In this document: piece by piece, positions 17,242 to 26,003 of the stretch
Layout of the letters: the number at the start of each line of letters is the position of its first letter
Position numbering within the stretch: the stretch's first letter is position 1
Origin: SHLQ01 sp033344795
GTDB taxonomy: Bacteria > Actinomycetota > Acidimicrobiia > Acidimicrobiales > SHLQ01
Reading direction: 5' to 3'
Length of the DNA: 64,000 bases
Assembly: GCA_033344795.1 (NCBI GenBank)
Contig: JAWPMS010000001.1
Location: forward strand, 3,534,001 to 3,598,000
Translations under genes and position numbers: made by a program
Notes under the pieces: generated by a model
Database searches by the model: none
Told to the model about the DNA's origin: nothing
What the model saw: only the letters and a program-made list of their open reading frames with translations

Positions 17242-18326
17242 GCCAGCACACTCGTCGGGTCGAGTGGGTATCCCTCTACGCCGGAAGCGTTGCCTTGGCC
17301 CTCGCCGGGTCAGCGATCCTCATCCAAGCGACGGGCGGGGGATCGTGGTCGGTGTTTGATGCCCTGATCGAGGGCAGCCTCACCGGCAACGGACGCTGGG
17401 GTCTGACCCTCGGGGCCGCAGCACCCTTGCTCCTCGTGGCTCTCGGAACGATCGTCTCGGCGCGAGCAGGCCTCGTGAACATCGGTCAGGAGGGACAGCT
17501 TCTGATCGGAGCGGCGTTTGCCGTCTACTTTGGCTTTCTGATCGGCGGGCCGGGCCCATTCAATCTCCTCGTCCTGATGCTGTTTGGCGCCGTGGGTGGC
17601 GCTGTCTGGGCGGGTATCGCCGGTGCGCTTCGTTTCTGGCGCGGGGTGCCCGAGGTCCTATCCACACTCCTGCTGGTGACCATCGCCAGCCAGCTCGTTG
17701 CGTACGCACTCGGGCGCGAGTGGCTGCTGCTCGCGGGCGACTCCGTCGGGGCTCGCAACAACGTCAGCGAGCAATTGCCCGAGGACAACCGTCTCCCGAA
17801 CCTGGACCTCTTCGGCAATCAGATCCCGTTCGCCGCATTTCTCGCGCTCGTCCTGGCCTTCGTCGTGGCGTTCGCGTTGGCCAGAACGGTGTGGGGATTC
17901 CGGCTGCGCATGTTGGGCCGAAATCCGAAAGCCGCTCGTCGCGCTGGTGTCTCCCAAACGAGCTTCGGCATGCGCGCGATGCTCACGAGTGGCGCATTTG
18001 CTGGGCTCGCCGGCGCCGTCATGTTTGCCGGCGGAGGGTTTCAGTTCAGCAACTTCAAGTTCGTGCCGGGCTTCAGCGGAAACATCGGATGGACGGGTCT
18101 GTTGGTTGCATTGGTCGCTCGAGAGCGGGCGATTCCTGCCATTCTGGTCGCCTTCGTGTTCGCTGGCCTTCGCACTGGATCAAGTTTCGTGAGCAGTACT
18201 GGCGTCGAAGCGCGAGTGACCGACGTCGTCGAGGGCCTCTTGGTTCTGGCCCTCCTGCTTCCACCGGCGATCATGTTCATCCGAGACAGACGTCGCGCCC
18301 GTCTCGCAGCGACAGCGAGGACGTGA
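17238..18326 (+). CDS. ABC importer permease 1 (BPD_transp_2 family)
   Basis: A 362-residue membrane protein with about nine to ten hydrophobic segments. The family motif is at the N-terminal third: ARAGLVNIGQEGQLLIGAAF. The cytoplasmic EAA-like loop for the ATPase is LGRNPKAARRAGVSQTSFGM. This matches the larger permease of nucleoside/BMP importers (YufP/NupP type). It overlaps the ATPase gene by 4 bases and is followed after one base by the second permease. Confidence 0.92.
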   Translation: MSQHTRRVEWVSLYAGSVALALAGSAILIQATGGGSWSVFDALIEGSLTGNGRWGLTLGAAAPLLLVALGTIVSARAGLVNIGQEGQLLIGAAFAVYFGFLIGGPGPFNLLVLMLFGAVGGAVWAGIAGALRFWRGVPEVLSTLLLVTIASQLVAYALGREWLLLAGDSVGARNNVSEQLPEDNRLPNLDLFGNQIPFAAFLALVLAFVVAFALARTVWGFRLRMLGRNPKAARRAGVSQTSFGMRAMLTSGAFAGLAGAVMFAGGGFQFSNFKFVPGFSGNIGWTGLLVALVARERAIPAILVAFVFAGLRTGSSFVSSTGVEARVTDVVEGLLVLALLLPPAIMFIRDRRRARLAATART

Positions 18327-18327
18327 C

Positions 18328-19260
18328 GTGGACTTCCTAAGCGGACTCTTCGACGCCCTGGCCAACTCTTCCACCTATGTGAATGCGGCACTGTTCGCCG
18401 GGCTGTTGATCTTCGCCGCATCGGGCGAGTGGATTGCCGAGCGCAGTGGCACCATCAACATCTCTGTGGAAGGCATGCTGCTGGCAGGAGCGTTCACCAG
18501 CGCCGCCGGCTACACGGCTACCGACTCATTCTTGGTCGGCATCGTGTGTGGAATTCTGGGCGGTATCGCGGTCGCGAGTGTCCAGGCTGAGATGAGCCAT
18601 CGGCTCACGGCTGATCAGTTTGTCGTGGGTTTGACCCTCAATATCTTGATCTTGGGTCTCGCTGGCTTCCTCGCTCGCGAGATCGACCTCGTCACGACAA
18701 CAGCGACCAAGTTGAAGCTCCCAGGCCTTCATCGGATCCCGCTCTTTGGTGATGCGCTCTTCTTCCAACCTTGGCCGTTCTTCGTGTTGTACCTGATCGT
18801 GCCACTGTCGTGGTGGTTGATGTTCCGGACCCGATGGGGCCTCGAAGTTCGCGCATCGGGCGAGGACCCGCAGGCCGCTGACGTGTCGGGGATCGACGTG
18901 AACAAACGGCGACGGCAAGCGATCTATTACGCGGGGTTCACCGCAGGCCTTGGTGGCGCCTATCTGCTGTTTGTCCAGGTCGGGCGCTTCGACGAAGGCA
19001 GCGTGAGCGGACGAGGGTTCATCGCGATCGCCGCAGTGATCTTTGGTGGTTGGACGCTTCGTGGAACGATCGCCGGGTGCCTGGTCTTCGCTCTTGCTCT
19101 CGCCCTGCGCTTGCAGCTTCCGAACTACTACGAGGGCGTGCCAACGGAGCTGCTGCAGGCATTCCCGTTCCTTGTGACGATTCTCGGCATGGCAATTTTC
19201 GCGAAACGGGTTCGCCCGCCTGCAGCCCTGGCCAGACCATTCATTCGTGGTCTGAAATGA
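18328..19260 (+). CDS. ABC importer permease 2 (BPD_transp_2 family)
   Basis: A 310-residue membrane protein, the partner permease (YufQ/NupQ type). It has ERSGTINISVEGMLLAGAFT near the N terminus and the coupling loop EVRASGEDPQAADVSGIDVN, both typical. The GTG start follows the first permease stop after one base, so the two are translated together. Together the four genes from 14432 form a complete importer, probably for a nucleoside- or base-like solute that the flanking enzymes break down. Confidence 0.92.
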   Translation: MDFLSGLFDALANSSTYVNAALFAGLLIFAASGEWIAERSGTINISVEGMLLAGAFTSAAGYTATDSFLVGIVCGILGGIAVASVQAEMSHRLTADQFVVGLTLNILILGLAGFLAREIDLVTTTATKLKLPGLHRIPLFGDALFFQPWPFFVLYLIVPLSWWLMFRTRWGLEVRASGEDPQAADVSGIDVNKRRRQAIYYAGFTAGLGGAYLLFVQVGRFDEGSVSGRGFIAIAAVIFGGWTLRGTIAGCLVFALALALRLQLPNYYEGVPTELLQAFPFLVTILGMAIFAKRVRPPAALARPFIRGLK

Positions 19261-19285
19261 TCACCAACAACGGAGGCAACCGCCG

Positions 19286-20320
19286 ATGAAGGCAACGTTT
19301 TATACCGAAGCAGGGGGGCCGGAGGTCCTCCAGTACGCAGATGTGCCCGACCCCGAACCGGGCCCCTCCGACGTGGTGGTCGACGTGGAGGCGACCTCCT
19401 TGAACCGGCTCGATGTGGTGCAGCGCAACGGCTGGTTCCAGATGCCTGGCTTCACCTACCCCCACATCGCCGGCATGGATGTTGCCGGAACGATTTCGGC
19501 CGTTGGGTCCAACGTGACAGATGTGGCGGTCGGCGACCGCGTCGTCGTCGATCCGTCGCTTGCGGGCGTCGCTGAAGACTCCAAACTCGCCGGTATGGGA
19601 GACCTTTTCGGCGATCTCGGCATCATCGGCGGAACCGTGGCTGGCGGGTATGCCGAGAAGTGTCTGGTGCCGGCGTCTCACGTGTACGCCATTCCCGATG
19701 GAATGCCGATGGAACACGCGGCCACGTTCCCGACTGCGTACCTGACCGCAGCGCATGCGTTGTTCGACGTGGGCGGTCTGGTTGCGGGAGAGTCCGTGAT
19801 GATCCACGCTGCTGGGTCTGGTGTGTCGACCGCAGGAATCCAACTCGCCAAGAACGCAGGGGCGACCGTCCTCGCTACCGCGGGTACCGACGAGAAGTGC
19901 GAGCGTGCGCTGAGTCTTGGCGCAGACCACGTGCTGAACAACCGCACCGGAGACGTTACGGCGTTCGCCCGCGAGGTCACTCGAGGTGAAGGTGTCAACA
20001 TGGTGTTCGACCACGTCGGCACGGCATTGTTCGGGCCGTCGCTGTTCGCCATCGGCGTACATGGTCGTTTGGTCAACTGTGGCAACTCGTCTGGCGATGA
20101 AGCGACGATCCCGTCCCTCGGGTACCTCTTCCATTCGGGAATCAAGATCATGGGGTCAGACCCGTACCGCCCAGAAGAGTTCGGACCTGTGTGGGACACC
20201 TTCTGCTCGGGTGACTTCGACGTCGTGATCGACTCTGAGTACGGGCTCGAAGTGGCGGGAGAGGCGCAGAACAAGATGTTGTCGAGCGACTTCTTCGGAA
20301 AGATCGTGCTTCGACCATGA
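19286..20320 (+). CDS. Quinone-oxidoreductase-like MDR dehydrogenase
   Basis: A 344-residue medium-chain dehydrogenase/reductase. The N-terminal GroES-like domain has LNRLDVVQRNGW and HIAGMDVAGTISAVG; the catalytic-zinc Cys/His set (GHE motif) is absent, so it is zinc-free at the active site, as in NADPH:quinone reductases. The Rossmann domain has IHAAGSGVSTAGIQLAKNAG, which binds NAD(P)H. GGAGG is 9 bases upstream of the ATG. It follows the permease by 25 bases and is likely in the same transcript. The substrate is unknown. Confidence 0.88.
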   Translation: MKATFYTEAGGPEVLQYADVPDPEPGPSDVVVDVEATSLNRLDVVQRNGWFQMPGFTYPHIAGMDVAGTISAVGSNVTDVAVGDRVVVDPSLAGVAEDSKLAGMGDLFGDLGIIGGTVAGGYAEKCLVPASHVYAIPDGMPMEHAATFPTAYLTAAHALFDVGGLVAGESVMIHAAGSGVSTAGIQLAKNAGATVLATAGTDEKCERALSLGADHVLNNRTGDVTAFAREVTRGEGVNMVFDHVGTALFGPSLFAIGVHGRLVNCGNSSGDEATIPSLGYLFHSGIKIMGSDPYRPEEFGPVWDTFCSGDFDVVIDSEYGLEVAGEAQNKMLSSDFFGKIVLRP

Positions 20321-20341
20321 TGGTTGGGCCTGTGAGAAGCT

Positions 20342-21421
20342 GTGGCTGAGCCTCGAGATGCTCCATACCCAGAGCTGAAGAAGACCCACACCATGGCGCA
20401 CAAGGGGCGCCCGTGGACGGACTACAAACCGCCGTCTTCGGCGCCCGTCTGGGCTGCGGTGGAGGGCCTTGGCCGGTACTACATTTTGCTCGCAGCGCTG
20501 GAACTCGACCTGTTCGACGAGCTCCAACGGAGCGGGCCCACTCGAGTCGAACCATTTGCCGAGGCGCTGGGTTTGCCTGCAGATCACCTTCGCTCGTTGC
20601 TCGATGGGGTGGTCGCGCTCGGCCTGCTCGATCAGTTCGAGTACGTCTATGAGCTGAACGACACCGCAAAGCGATACCTGGTGTCCGATGGTCCGGCGAC
20701 GATGGCTGATCTGATCGCGGTTGCGCCCGGACCGCATGAGAACTGGACCCGCTTGGCCGACACTGTGCGACACGGTCGTCCAGCGACACCGATCGAAGAC
20801 GACCCCGCTGCGTTCTACGTTCCGTTGGTCGAAGGAACGTTCACCACGATGTTCCGATGCGCCACTCGTGCCGACCTGAAGATTCGGTACTCAGCGTTGC
20901 GAGCGCCCCGCATTCTCGATCTCGGTGCGGGAGGAGCGCCTTGGGCCATCGCCATGCTCAACGGGTGTCCGCAGGGAACTGCGGTCATAAACGATCTTCC
21001 CGGCGTGATCGACGTTGCTCGAGCAAAGGTGACCGAACACCACGTCGTCGATCGCTGTGAGTTCCGCTCGGGGGATTTCCACACCATTGATATCGAACCG
21101 GAGTCCTACGACATCGTGGTGTTGGGCCACATCTGCCGAACTGAGGGAGAGGAAGGCGCACAACATCTGATCTCCCGTGCGTTCGACGCGCTGAAGCCTG
21201 AGGGGCGTGTCGTGCTTGCAGACTACTTCGTCGACCTCGAGCGCAAGTTCAACCCCCACGCGGTGATCATGGGAACGACGATGATGGCGAGCACCGAGAA
21301 GGGCTTCTGCTTCACGCACCAGCAATTCTCGGAGTGGTTGACGACAGCCGGATTCGTCCGGCTTCGGCTCGTCGAGCCCATCGGCTTCCAACAGAGCTTC
21401 GTCGGCATCAAGCCGAGGTGA
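20342..21421 (+). CDS. SAM-dependent O-/N-methyltransferase with dimerisation domain
   Basis: A 359-residue methyltransferase. The N-terminal winged-helix dimerisation part (LAALELDLFDELQ, LGLPADHLRSLLDGVVALGL, YVYELNDTAKRYLV) is typical of plant-type O-methyltransferases and their bacterial relatives. The SAM-binding Rossmann motif is RILDLGAGGAPWAIAML, followed by VINDLPGVIDVA. The GTG start at 20342 has only a weak ribosome site; an ATG at 20393 is possible. Its place behind the importer suggests it acts on the same compound or carries away a methyl group, but this is inference. Confidence 0.85.
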   Translation: MAEPRDAPYPELKKTHTMAHKGRPWTDYKPPSSAPVWAAVEGLGRYYILLAALELDLFDELQRSGPTRVEPFAEALGLPADHLRSLLDGVVALGLLDQFEYVYELNDTAKRYLVSDGPATMADLIAVAPGPHENWTRLADTVRHGRPATPIEDDPAAFYVPLVEGTFTTMFRCATRADLKIRYSALRAPRILDLGAGGAPWAIAMLNGCPQGTAVINDLPGVIDVARAKVTEHHVVDRCEFRSGDFHTIDIEPESYDIVVLGHICRTEGEEGAQHLISRAFDALKPEGRVVLADYFVDLERKFNPHAVIMGTTMMASTEKGFCFTHQQFSEWLTTAGFVRLRLVEPIGFQQSFVGIKPR

Positions 21422-21432
21422 CTGGCTGACGC

Positions 21433-21960
21433 CTACTCGATGGTCATGCCATCGGGGAGCAGTGCCTCGCCGATGACCTGATGGGTCTCCTCGTCGACCT
21501 CGACGCCATCGATGTGTGCCCACAGCATGATCTGGTTGCCCCACGGGTCGATGAATGAGGCGTTCGCGCCGCCGAATTCCTTCCAGAAGTGGTTGCGCCA
21601 GAGCTCGGTTGCCCCGCGGCTCACAGCGGCATCGAGAATCCGTTCGAATGAGTCATCGTCGCTGACGAGAATCCATGCCCGGATGGCACGCCCGCCCGGG
21701 TTCAGGTGGGTGGGTTCCGTCGGGTTCTGGTCCTTGCTCGGACGCATGTTGGCCGCGTTGGAGATGCCCATGTGCAGGTTGCCGATTTCGCTGTCGGAGC
21801 CATCCTCGTTGCTGAAGAATCCACCAGGCACGATGCGAGCGAACGTGTCCGGAATGCGGTCCTCGACCTCCCAGTTGAAGACCTCGGCGTAGAAGGTTCG
21901 TGCGGCGTTGACATCGTCGGTCGGAAAATCGACGAATACGAGCTTGTTTGGCTGGCTCAT
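21433..21960 (-). CDS. VOC family protein
   Basis: A 175-residue vicinal-oxygen-chelate protein, different from the one at 4571. It starts MSQPNKLVFVDFPTDDVNAA, has FYAEVFNWEVEDRIP, and in the second half IRAWILVSDDDSFERILDAA and FIDPWGNQIMLWAH. Glu/His metal ligands are plausible. AAGGGGG lies 4 bases before the ATG. It is divergent from the amidohydrolase gene, with two operator copies between them, repeating the arrangement of VOC, operator and divergent gene at 4571-5982. The reaction is unknown. Confidence 0.82.
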   Translation of the reverse strand: MSQPNKLVFVDFPTDDVNAARTFYAEVFNWEVEDRIPDTFARIVPGGFFSNEDGSDSEIGNLHMGISNAANMRPSKDQNPTEPTHLNPGGRAIRAWILVSDDDSFERILDAAVSRGATELWRNHFWKEFGGANASFIDPWGNQIMLWAHIDGVEVDEETHQVIGEALLPDGMTIE

Positions 21961-22007
21961 GGGTCCCCCTTGGGCGGCGTTCGGTCAACAAACTAGCTGT
22001 GGTCCGA

Positions 22008-22018
22008 TGGTCTTACCA
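22008..22018. promoter_or_regulatory. Operator O5, FadR-type variant palindrome
   Basis: TGGTCTTACCA, 48 bases from the VOC start on one side. It keeps TGGT-N3-ACCA but has T instead of G after the centre. The flanks GA and CT repeat partly at O6. Confidence 0.65.
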
Positions 22019-22070
22019 CTTGGACGGTAGGCGAGGCAGACGGCAATGACATAACCTCGGTGTGGACTGA

Positions 22071-22081
22071 TGGTCTTACCA
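22071..22081. promoter_or_regulatory. Operator O6, FadR-type variant palindrome
   Basis: TGGTCTTACCA, identical to O5 and 63 bases from it (about six helical turns), and 19 bases before the GGGAG ribosome site of the amidohydrolase gene. Two in-phase copies could allow co-operative binding. Confidence 0.65.
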
Positions 22082-22109
22082 TTCGTCAGTCACGACATTT
22101 GGGAGAACT

Positions 22110-23498
22110 GTGGCCGAGAACATTGATCTGCTCGTGAAGGGCTGGTACGTCGTCACGATGAACGAGACCCGCGACATCATTCACGATGGTGCGGTTGCCA
22201 TCCGCGGCAGTGAAATCGTCGCCGTCGGAAAGGCAAGTGATCTCGAGGCTGAGTACGTCGCCGCCGAAACGATCGGTGGCGATCGTTTCGTCGTGACGCC
22301 AGGAATGATCAACACCCACATTCACATCACCGGCGAGCCACTGACCCGGGGTTACGTCCCCGATGACACACCCTTCGTCGAGAACGTCTTCATGTGGCTG
22401 TGTCCGCTGTATGCCGCGTACACGGCCGCCGAAGAGCGCTTGTCCGCCGAACTGGCATCGGTAGAGATGCTGAAGTCCGGTACGACGACGTTTCTCGAGG
22501 CCGGCACGATTCGTTTCCTCGATGAGGTGATCGAAGGGTTGGTGGATGTTGGCATCCGGGGCAAGGTCGGCAAATGGGTGTGGGATCTTCCGCCGGAGCC
22601 AGACGTGTACAAACAGAACACGGACGAGGCGATTGGACACCTCGAACGTCAGCTCACCGAGTTCAAGTCGGTCGCCGGCGGGCGGATCGCCGCATCATCG
22701 ATTCTCGTTGGACACACCACGGCCTCAGACCCGCTCTGGCGAGCGGCGAGGTCGCTGGCCGACGATCACGGCACCGGCATGAGTTTCCATATGTCTCCGG
22801 CCATGCTCGACCCCGATGGTTTCATCGAGTCATTCGGTCAACGTCCCATGATTCATCTCGACGAGTTGGGCATCCTCCAGGACGACGTCACGATGACGCA
22901 CTGCGTGCAGGTGGATGACTCGGAGCTCGGTGTGATGGCCAACACCGGTGTCTCCGTTGCCCACTGCCCAACGACGGCACTCAAGGTGAGCTACGGAGTC
23001 ACCCAGGTCGGCAAGATGCCAGAGATGATGCAGCGCGGCATCAACGTGAGCATCGGTACCGATGGCAACAACGCATCGAACTACTCGGACATGATGCGGG
23101 CCACCTATCTCGTTGCTGGTCTGTTCAAAGACGCTCGGCAGGATCCGCAGATGTTCCCCGCAGAGATGGCGTACGAGATGGCCACGCTGGGCGGAGCGAA
23201 GTCGATGGGCATGCAGGACTCGATCGGGTCGCTCGAGGTGGGCAAGAAGGCCGATGTCGTCATGCACGACACCGATCGTCCCGAGTGGCGTCCGCTGCTC
23301 AACGTCATGAACCAACTCGTCTGGTCGGCCGATGGCCGTGGGGTGCACACCGTGGTCGTCGACGGGCACAAGGTCGTGGAAGATGGTCGTATGTTGACCG
23401 TCGACGAGGACAAACTCTGGGCCGACGCGCAGCAGTCCGGTGAAGCGATCACCCTTCGTTCGGGACTGCCAGACAAGTCGAAGTATCCAATCCTGTGA
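22110..23498 (+). CDS. TRZ/ATZ-type amidohydrolase (N-heterocycle deaminase or dechlorinase family)
   Basis: A 462-residue metal-dependent hydrolase of the S-adenosylhomocysteine/methylthioadenosine deaminase, TrzN and AtzA group. H70 and H72 in INTHIHITGEPLTRG, the His in GMSFHMSP, the His in VTMTHCVQV and the Asp in SIGTDGNNASNY are the expected metal and catalytic residues. The C-terminal GSLEVGKKADVVMHD is the usual beta-sandwich return. The GTG start has GGGAG 4 bases upstream. It lies under O5/O6. Members remove amino, chloro or methylamino groups from triazines, purines or guanine-like rings, so the island's substrate may be such a ring. Confidence 0.92.
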   Translation: MAENIDLLVKGWYVVTMNETRDIIHDGAVAIRGSEIVAVGKASDLEAEYVAAETIGGDRFVVTPGMINTHIHITGEPLTRGYVPDDTPFVENVFMWLCPLYAAYTAAEERLSAELASVEMLKSGTTTFLEAGTIRFLDEVIEGLVDVGIRGKVGKWVWDLPPEPDVYKQNTDEAIGHLERQLTEFKSVAGGRIAASSILVGHTTASDPLWRAARSLADDHGTGMSFHMSPAMLDPDGFIESFGQRPMIHLDELGILQDDVTMTHCVQVDDSELGVMANTGVSVAHCPTTALKVSYGVTQVGKMPEMMQRGINVSIGTDGNNASNYSDMMRATYLVAGLFKDARQDPQMFPAEMAYEMATLGGAKSMGMQDSIGSLEVGKKADVVMHDTDRPEWRPLLNVMNQLVWSADGRGVHTVVVDGHKVVEDGRMLTVDEDKLWADAQQSGEAITLRSGLPDKSKYPIL

Positions 23499-24523
23499 CA
23501 TACGAAGCAGAGATCACGCCGGGAATGTCGCCGAGCGAGGCTGTCGAACTCGGCGTCCTGGTCGAGGAGGCGGGTTTCGATCGGTTGGGTGTGTCCTGCG
23601 TGGCGTTGTGGCCCGACACGTACCAGCTGCAAGCGCTCATCGCTGCGCGCACCAGTCGAATCCAGATCGGCTCGATGGTGACCAACCCGTACACCCGGCA
23701 TGCGTCGGTCCATGCGTCGGGTCTCGCCACCTTGCAGGAGCTTTCTGGGGGTCGGGCGTTCTGCGGCATCGGCGTGGGTGCGGGGCTGGAAGAATTCGGC
23801 ATCGATTATCCCCGCCCGGTTCGCATGCTTCGTGAGACGGTCACAGCATTACGCGGGCTGCTTGCGGGCGAGGTCGTGAATATCGAGGGCGAGATGTTGA
23901 CCATTGACGGCAGCCGTCTCCTGCGACCGCCGGCAACCCCGGTGCCGATCGCCATCGGGACGAGAAGCCCTGGGGTGATGAAGCTCGCCGGTGAGGTCGC
24001 CGACGTGGCCCTCGTCGGAGCCCGGCATCTGACCCCCGAGATTGTGGCCAAATACCGCGGGTGGCTTGCGGAGGGTGCAGCACGCGTCGGGCGCGACGTA
24101 GCGGAAGTGGAAGTCTTGCCACGCGTCACCTTGTGCGTTTCAGAGAACGAGAACCTGGCGATCGACAGCGTCAAACGATTCGCAGCGCACTACCTCGACA
24201 TTCTTGCTGACCATGGCCCGCCCGTTGATCCGGACCGGCGAGCTGCGATCATTGCGACGCTCAGCGAGGCCACCGGCTGGTACTTCGACCTCGATCGTTA
24301 CGATCCACCCGAGATGAGCGCGCTGATCGATGCCGAGCTGGCCCGCAAGTTCGCCATCGCAGGAACGGCCGAACAATGTGCCGAACAGATGCGAGATCTT
24401 CTGGATCTCGGTTTCTCCGGCGTCAGCTGCAACCTTGCCGCCGTGAAGCGTGATTCGATGTTCGAAGGGCTCAAGGAGACGATTGAGGGCGGCGCCAAGA
24501 TGCTCCAGCTGCTGCGCGCCTAA
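23495..24523 (+). CDS. Luciferase-like (LLM) flavin/F420-dependent oxidoreductase
   Basis: A 342-residue TIM-barrel oxidoreductase: LVEEAGFDRLGVS near the start, IQIGSMVTNPYTRH, a middle ELSGGRAFCGIGVGAG and PVPIAIGTRSPGVMKLAGEV. These match the bacterial luciferase/methylene-H4MPT reductase group. Use of F420 rather than FMN is likely in an actinobacterium but not proved by the sequence. The GTG start overlaps the amidohydrolase stop by 4 bases, so the two are co-translated. It is the last gene of the island; a hairpin follows 25 bases later. Confidence 0.88.
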   Translation: MTYEAEITPGMSPSEAVELGVLVEEAGFDRLGVSCVALWPDTYQLQALIAARTSRIQIGSMVTNPYTRHASVHASGLATLQELSGGRAFCGIGVGAGLEEFGIDYPRPVRMLRETVTALRGLLAGEVVNIEGEMLTIDGSRLLRPPATPVPIAIGTRSPGVMKLAGEVADVALVGARHLTPEIVAKYRGWLAEGAARVGRDVAEVEVLPRVTLCVSENENLAIDSVKRFAAHYLDILADHGPPVDPDRRAAIIATLSEATGWYFDLDRYDPPEMSALIDAELARKFAIAGTAEQCAEQMRDLLDLGFSGVSCNLAAVKRDSMFEGLKETIEGGAKMLQLLRA

Positions 24524-24547
24524 GCCCATTTGGACTTCTTTGAAGGC

Positions 24548-24570
24548 TGATGGGCCAATCTGGCCCATCA
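24548..24570 (+). terminator. Hairpin ending the catabolic island
   Basis: TGATGGGCCA-ATC-TGGCCCATCA is a perfect 10-bp stem with a 3-base loop between the luciferase-like gene and sua5. There is no T-run, but its place suggests a terminator or processing stop for the 22110-24523 transcript. Confidence 0.5.
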
Positions 24571-24607
24571 CGCTGCACAGATCGGCCGACGATACGCTTC
24601 GCTGGTC

Positions 24608-25552
24608 ATGGAGACCGAACGACTGGCCCCCGATCCGGCGGGTATTGCACGTGCTGCAGAGCTTCTTCGAGCGGGCCAGCTCGTCGCGTTCCCAACGGAG
24701 ACGGTGTATGGCCTCGGCGGACTCGCCGCCAACGATGAGGCCGTGCGCGCAATATTCGACGCGAAGGGTCGTCCCGCCGATCGACCCGTGATCGTCCACC
24801 TCGCAGACGTCCGCATGGTCAGCCGATGGAGTGACGGGGTGCCGGCCGAAGCAATGGTTCTCGCTGAGCGGTTCTGGCCCGGACCGCTCACGCTGGTTCT
24901 CCCCCGCTCATCGTCCGTTTCGGACATCGTGACCGGCGATCGCAATACGGTCGGACTCCGCGTGCCGAGCCACCCGGTTGCGATGGAACTGCTGGCCGCC
25001 GTGGGTGATGGCGTCGCAGCACCGTCCGCGAATCGGTATGGACACATCAGTCCGACCACCGCCGACCATGTTCTGGCCGACCTCGACGGGAAGATAGCGG
25101 CAGTCGTCGATGGTGGTCCGTCAAACGTTGGGCTCGAGTCGACCATCGTCGAAGTGCTGGCCGATCGAGGCGAGGGTCTTGCGTGGGTGTCGCTGCTTCG
25201 GCACGGTGGAGTTGCGCTCGACGCAGTGGAAGCAGCCCTCGATCGGATTGTTGTCGATGCGACGGCGGAGACCGGCGAAGATGCGCGCGCTCCGGGCATG
25301 GTGCTGAGTCACTACGCACCGTCGGCTCCGCTCACGATCACGACGTCTGCCGACGCGGACTCGGCGCCCGCAGGTGTGATCGTCGTGCGGCCTGATGCTG
25401 GGGAGTCCGATCGGAAGTTCGCTGCCGAGCTCTATGCCAGGCTGAGGAAAGCTGACCGAGAGGGGCCCGAGGCGATCTGGGTGGTTCCGCCAAGCTCAGG
25501 TGAGATGTTGCCCGCCATTCTCGATCGGCTGAAACGAGCGGCGCATCGCTAG
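24608..25552 (+). CDS. sua5: L-threonylcarbamoyladenylate synthase, Sua5 type
   Basis: A 314-residue enzyme that makes threonylcarbamoyl-AMP for the t6A37 modification of tRNAs. The YrdC fold shows VAFPTETVYGLGGLA, FDAKGRPADRPVIVH, RFWPGPLTLVL, VGLRVPSHPVA and APSANRYGHISPT. The linker APGMVLSHYAPSAPL and the C-terminal domain make it the longer Sua5 form rather than short TsaC. In many relatives it sits next to other translation genes; here it stands alone after the island. Confidence 0.93.
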   Translation: METERLAPDPAGIARAAELLRAGQLVAFPTETVYGLGGLAANDEAVRAIFDAKGRPADRPVIVHLADVRMVSRWSDGVPAEAMVLAERFWPGPLTLVLPRSSSVSDIVTGDRNTVGLRVPSHPVAMELLAAVGDGVAAPSANRYGHISPTTADHVLADLDGKIAAVVDGGPSNVGLESTIVEVLADRGEGLAWVSLLRHGGVALDAVEAALDRIVVDATAETGEDARAPGMVLSHYAPSAPLTITTSADADSAPAGVIVVRPDAGESDRKFAAELYARLRKADREGPEAIWVVPPSSGEMLPAILDRLKRAAHR

Positions 25553-25559
25553 AGCGATG

Positions 25560-25949
25560 TCAGCCTGGGCTCGGCGTTGAACAGATTGCATAGACCTCGA
25601 TCTCGATCGTACGTGCAGGATCATCGAGCGCTGACACCTCCACGATGGTGGCTGTTGGCCGAATGTCGCCGAAGGCCTCGAGATGTGCCCAGGCCGCCAA
25701 GTGGAGATCCGCAATGTCGGTGACGTAGGTGACCGTGCGAACCACATCGGCGAAGCTCGCCCCCACATCGACGAGAGCCTGTTCGATGATGTCGAGTGCA
25801 TTCTTTGCCTGAACATAGGTATCGCAACCTTCGACGAACGGTTCCTGTGCGGTCGTGCCTGACACGTGCACGTGATCTCCGACGCGAACCGCACGCGAAT
25901 ATCCATAGATGTCTTCGAACGGGTCACCGGATGAGATGTTGGTGCGCAT
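25560..25949 (-). CDS. RidA (YjgF/YER057c/UK114) family protein
   Basis: A 129-residue trimer-type protein: YSRAVRVGDHVHVSGTTA at the start, then QAKNALDIIEQALVDVGASF, VVRTVTYVTDIADL and FGDIRPTATIVEVSALDDP. The Arg in IRPTATIV is the conserved substrate-binding residue of enamine/imine deaminases. It is convergent with sua5 with only 7 bases between. RidA proteins clear reactive enamines; some relatives act in pyrimidine or aminophenol breakdown. Confidence 0.88.
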   Translation of the reverse strand: MRTNISSGDPFEDIYGYSRAVRVGDHVHVSGTTAQEPFVEGCDTYVQAKNALDIIEQALVDVGASFADVVRTVTYVTDIADLHLAAWAHLEAFGDIRPTATIVEVSALDDPARTIEIEVYAICSTPSPG

Positions 25950-26003
25950 GGAGCCATCATCGCAGCCTGCGGGAACTTCTCGAGCAGATCTTGTAATTGC
26001 GCC

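Noticed and set aside
19233..19254. CAGACCA-N8-TGGTCTG inverted repeat near the end of the second permease gene
   Set aside because: The half-sites are in the reverse order (ACCA...TGGT) compared with O1-O6 and lie inside coding sequence; probably chance, or at most a weak hairpin.
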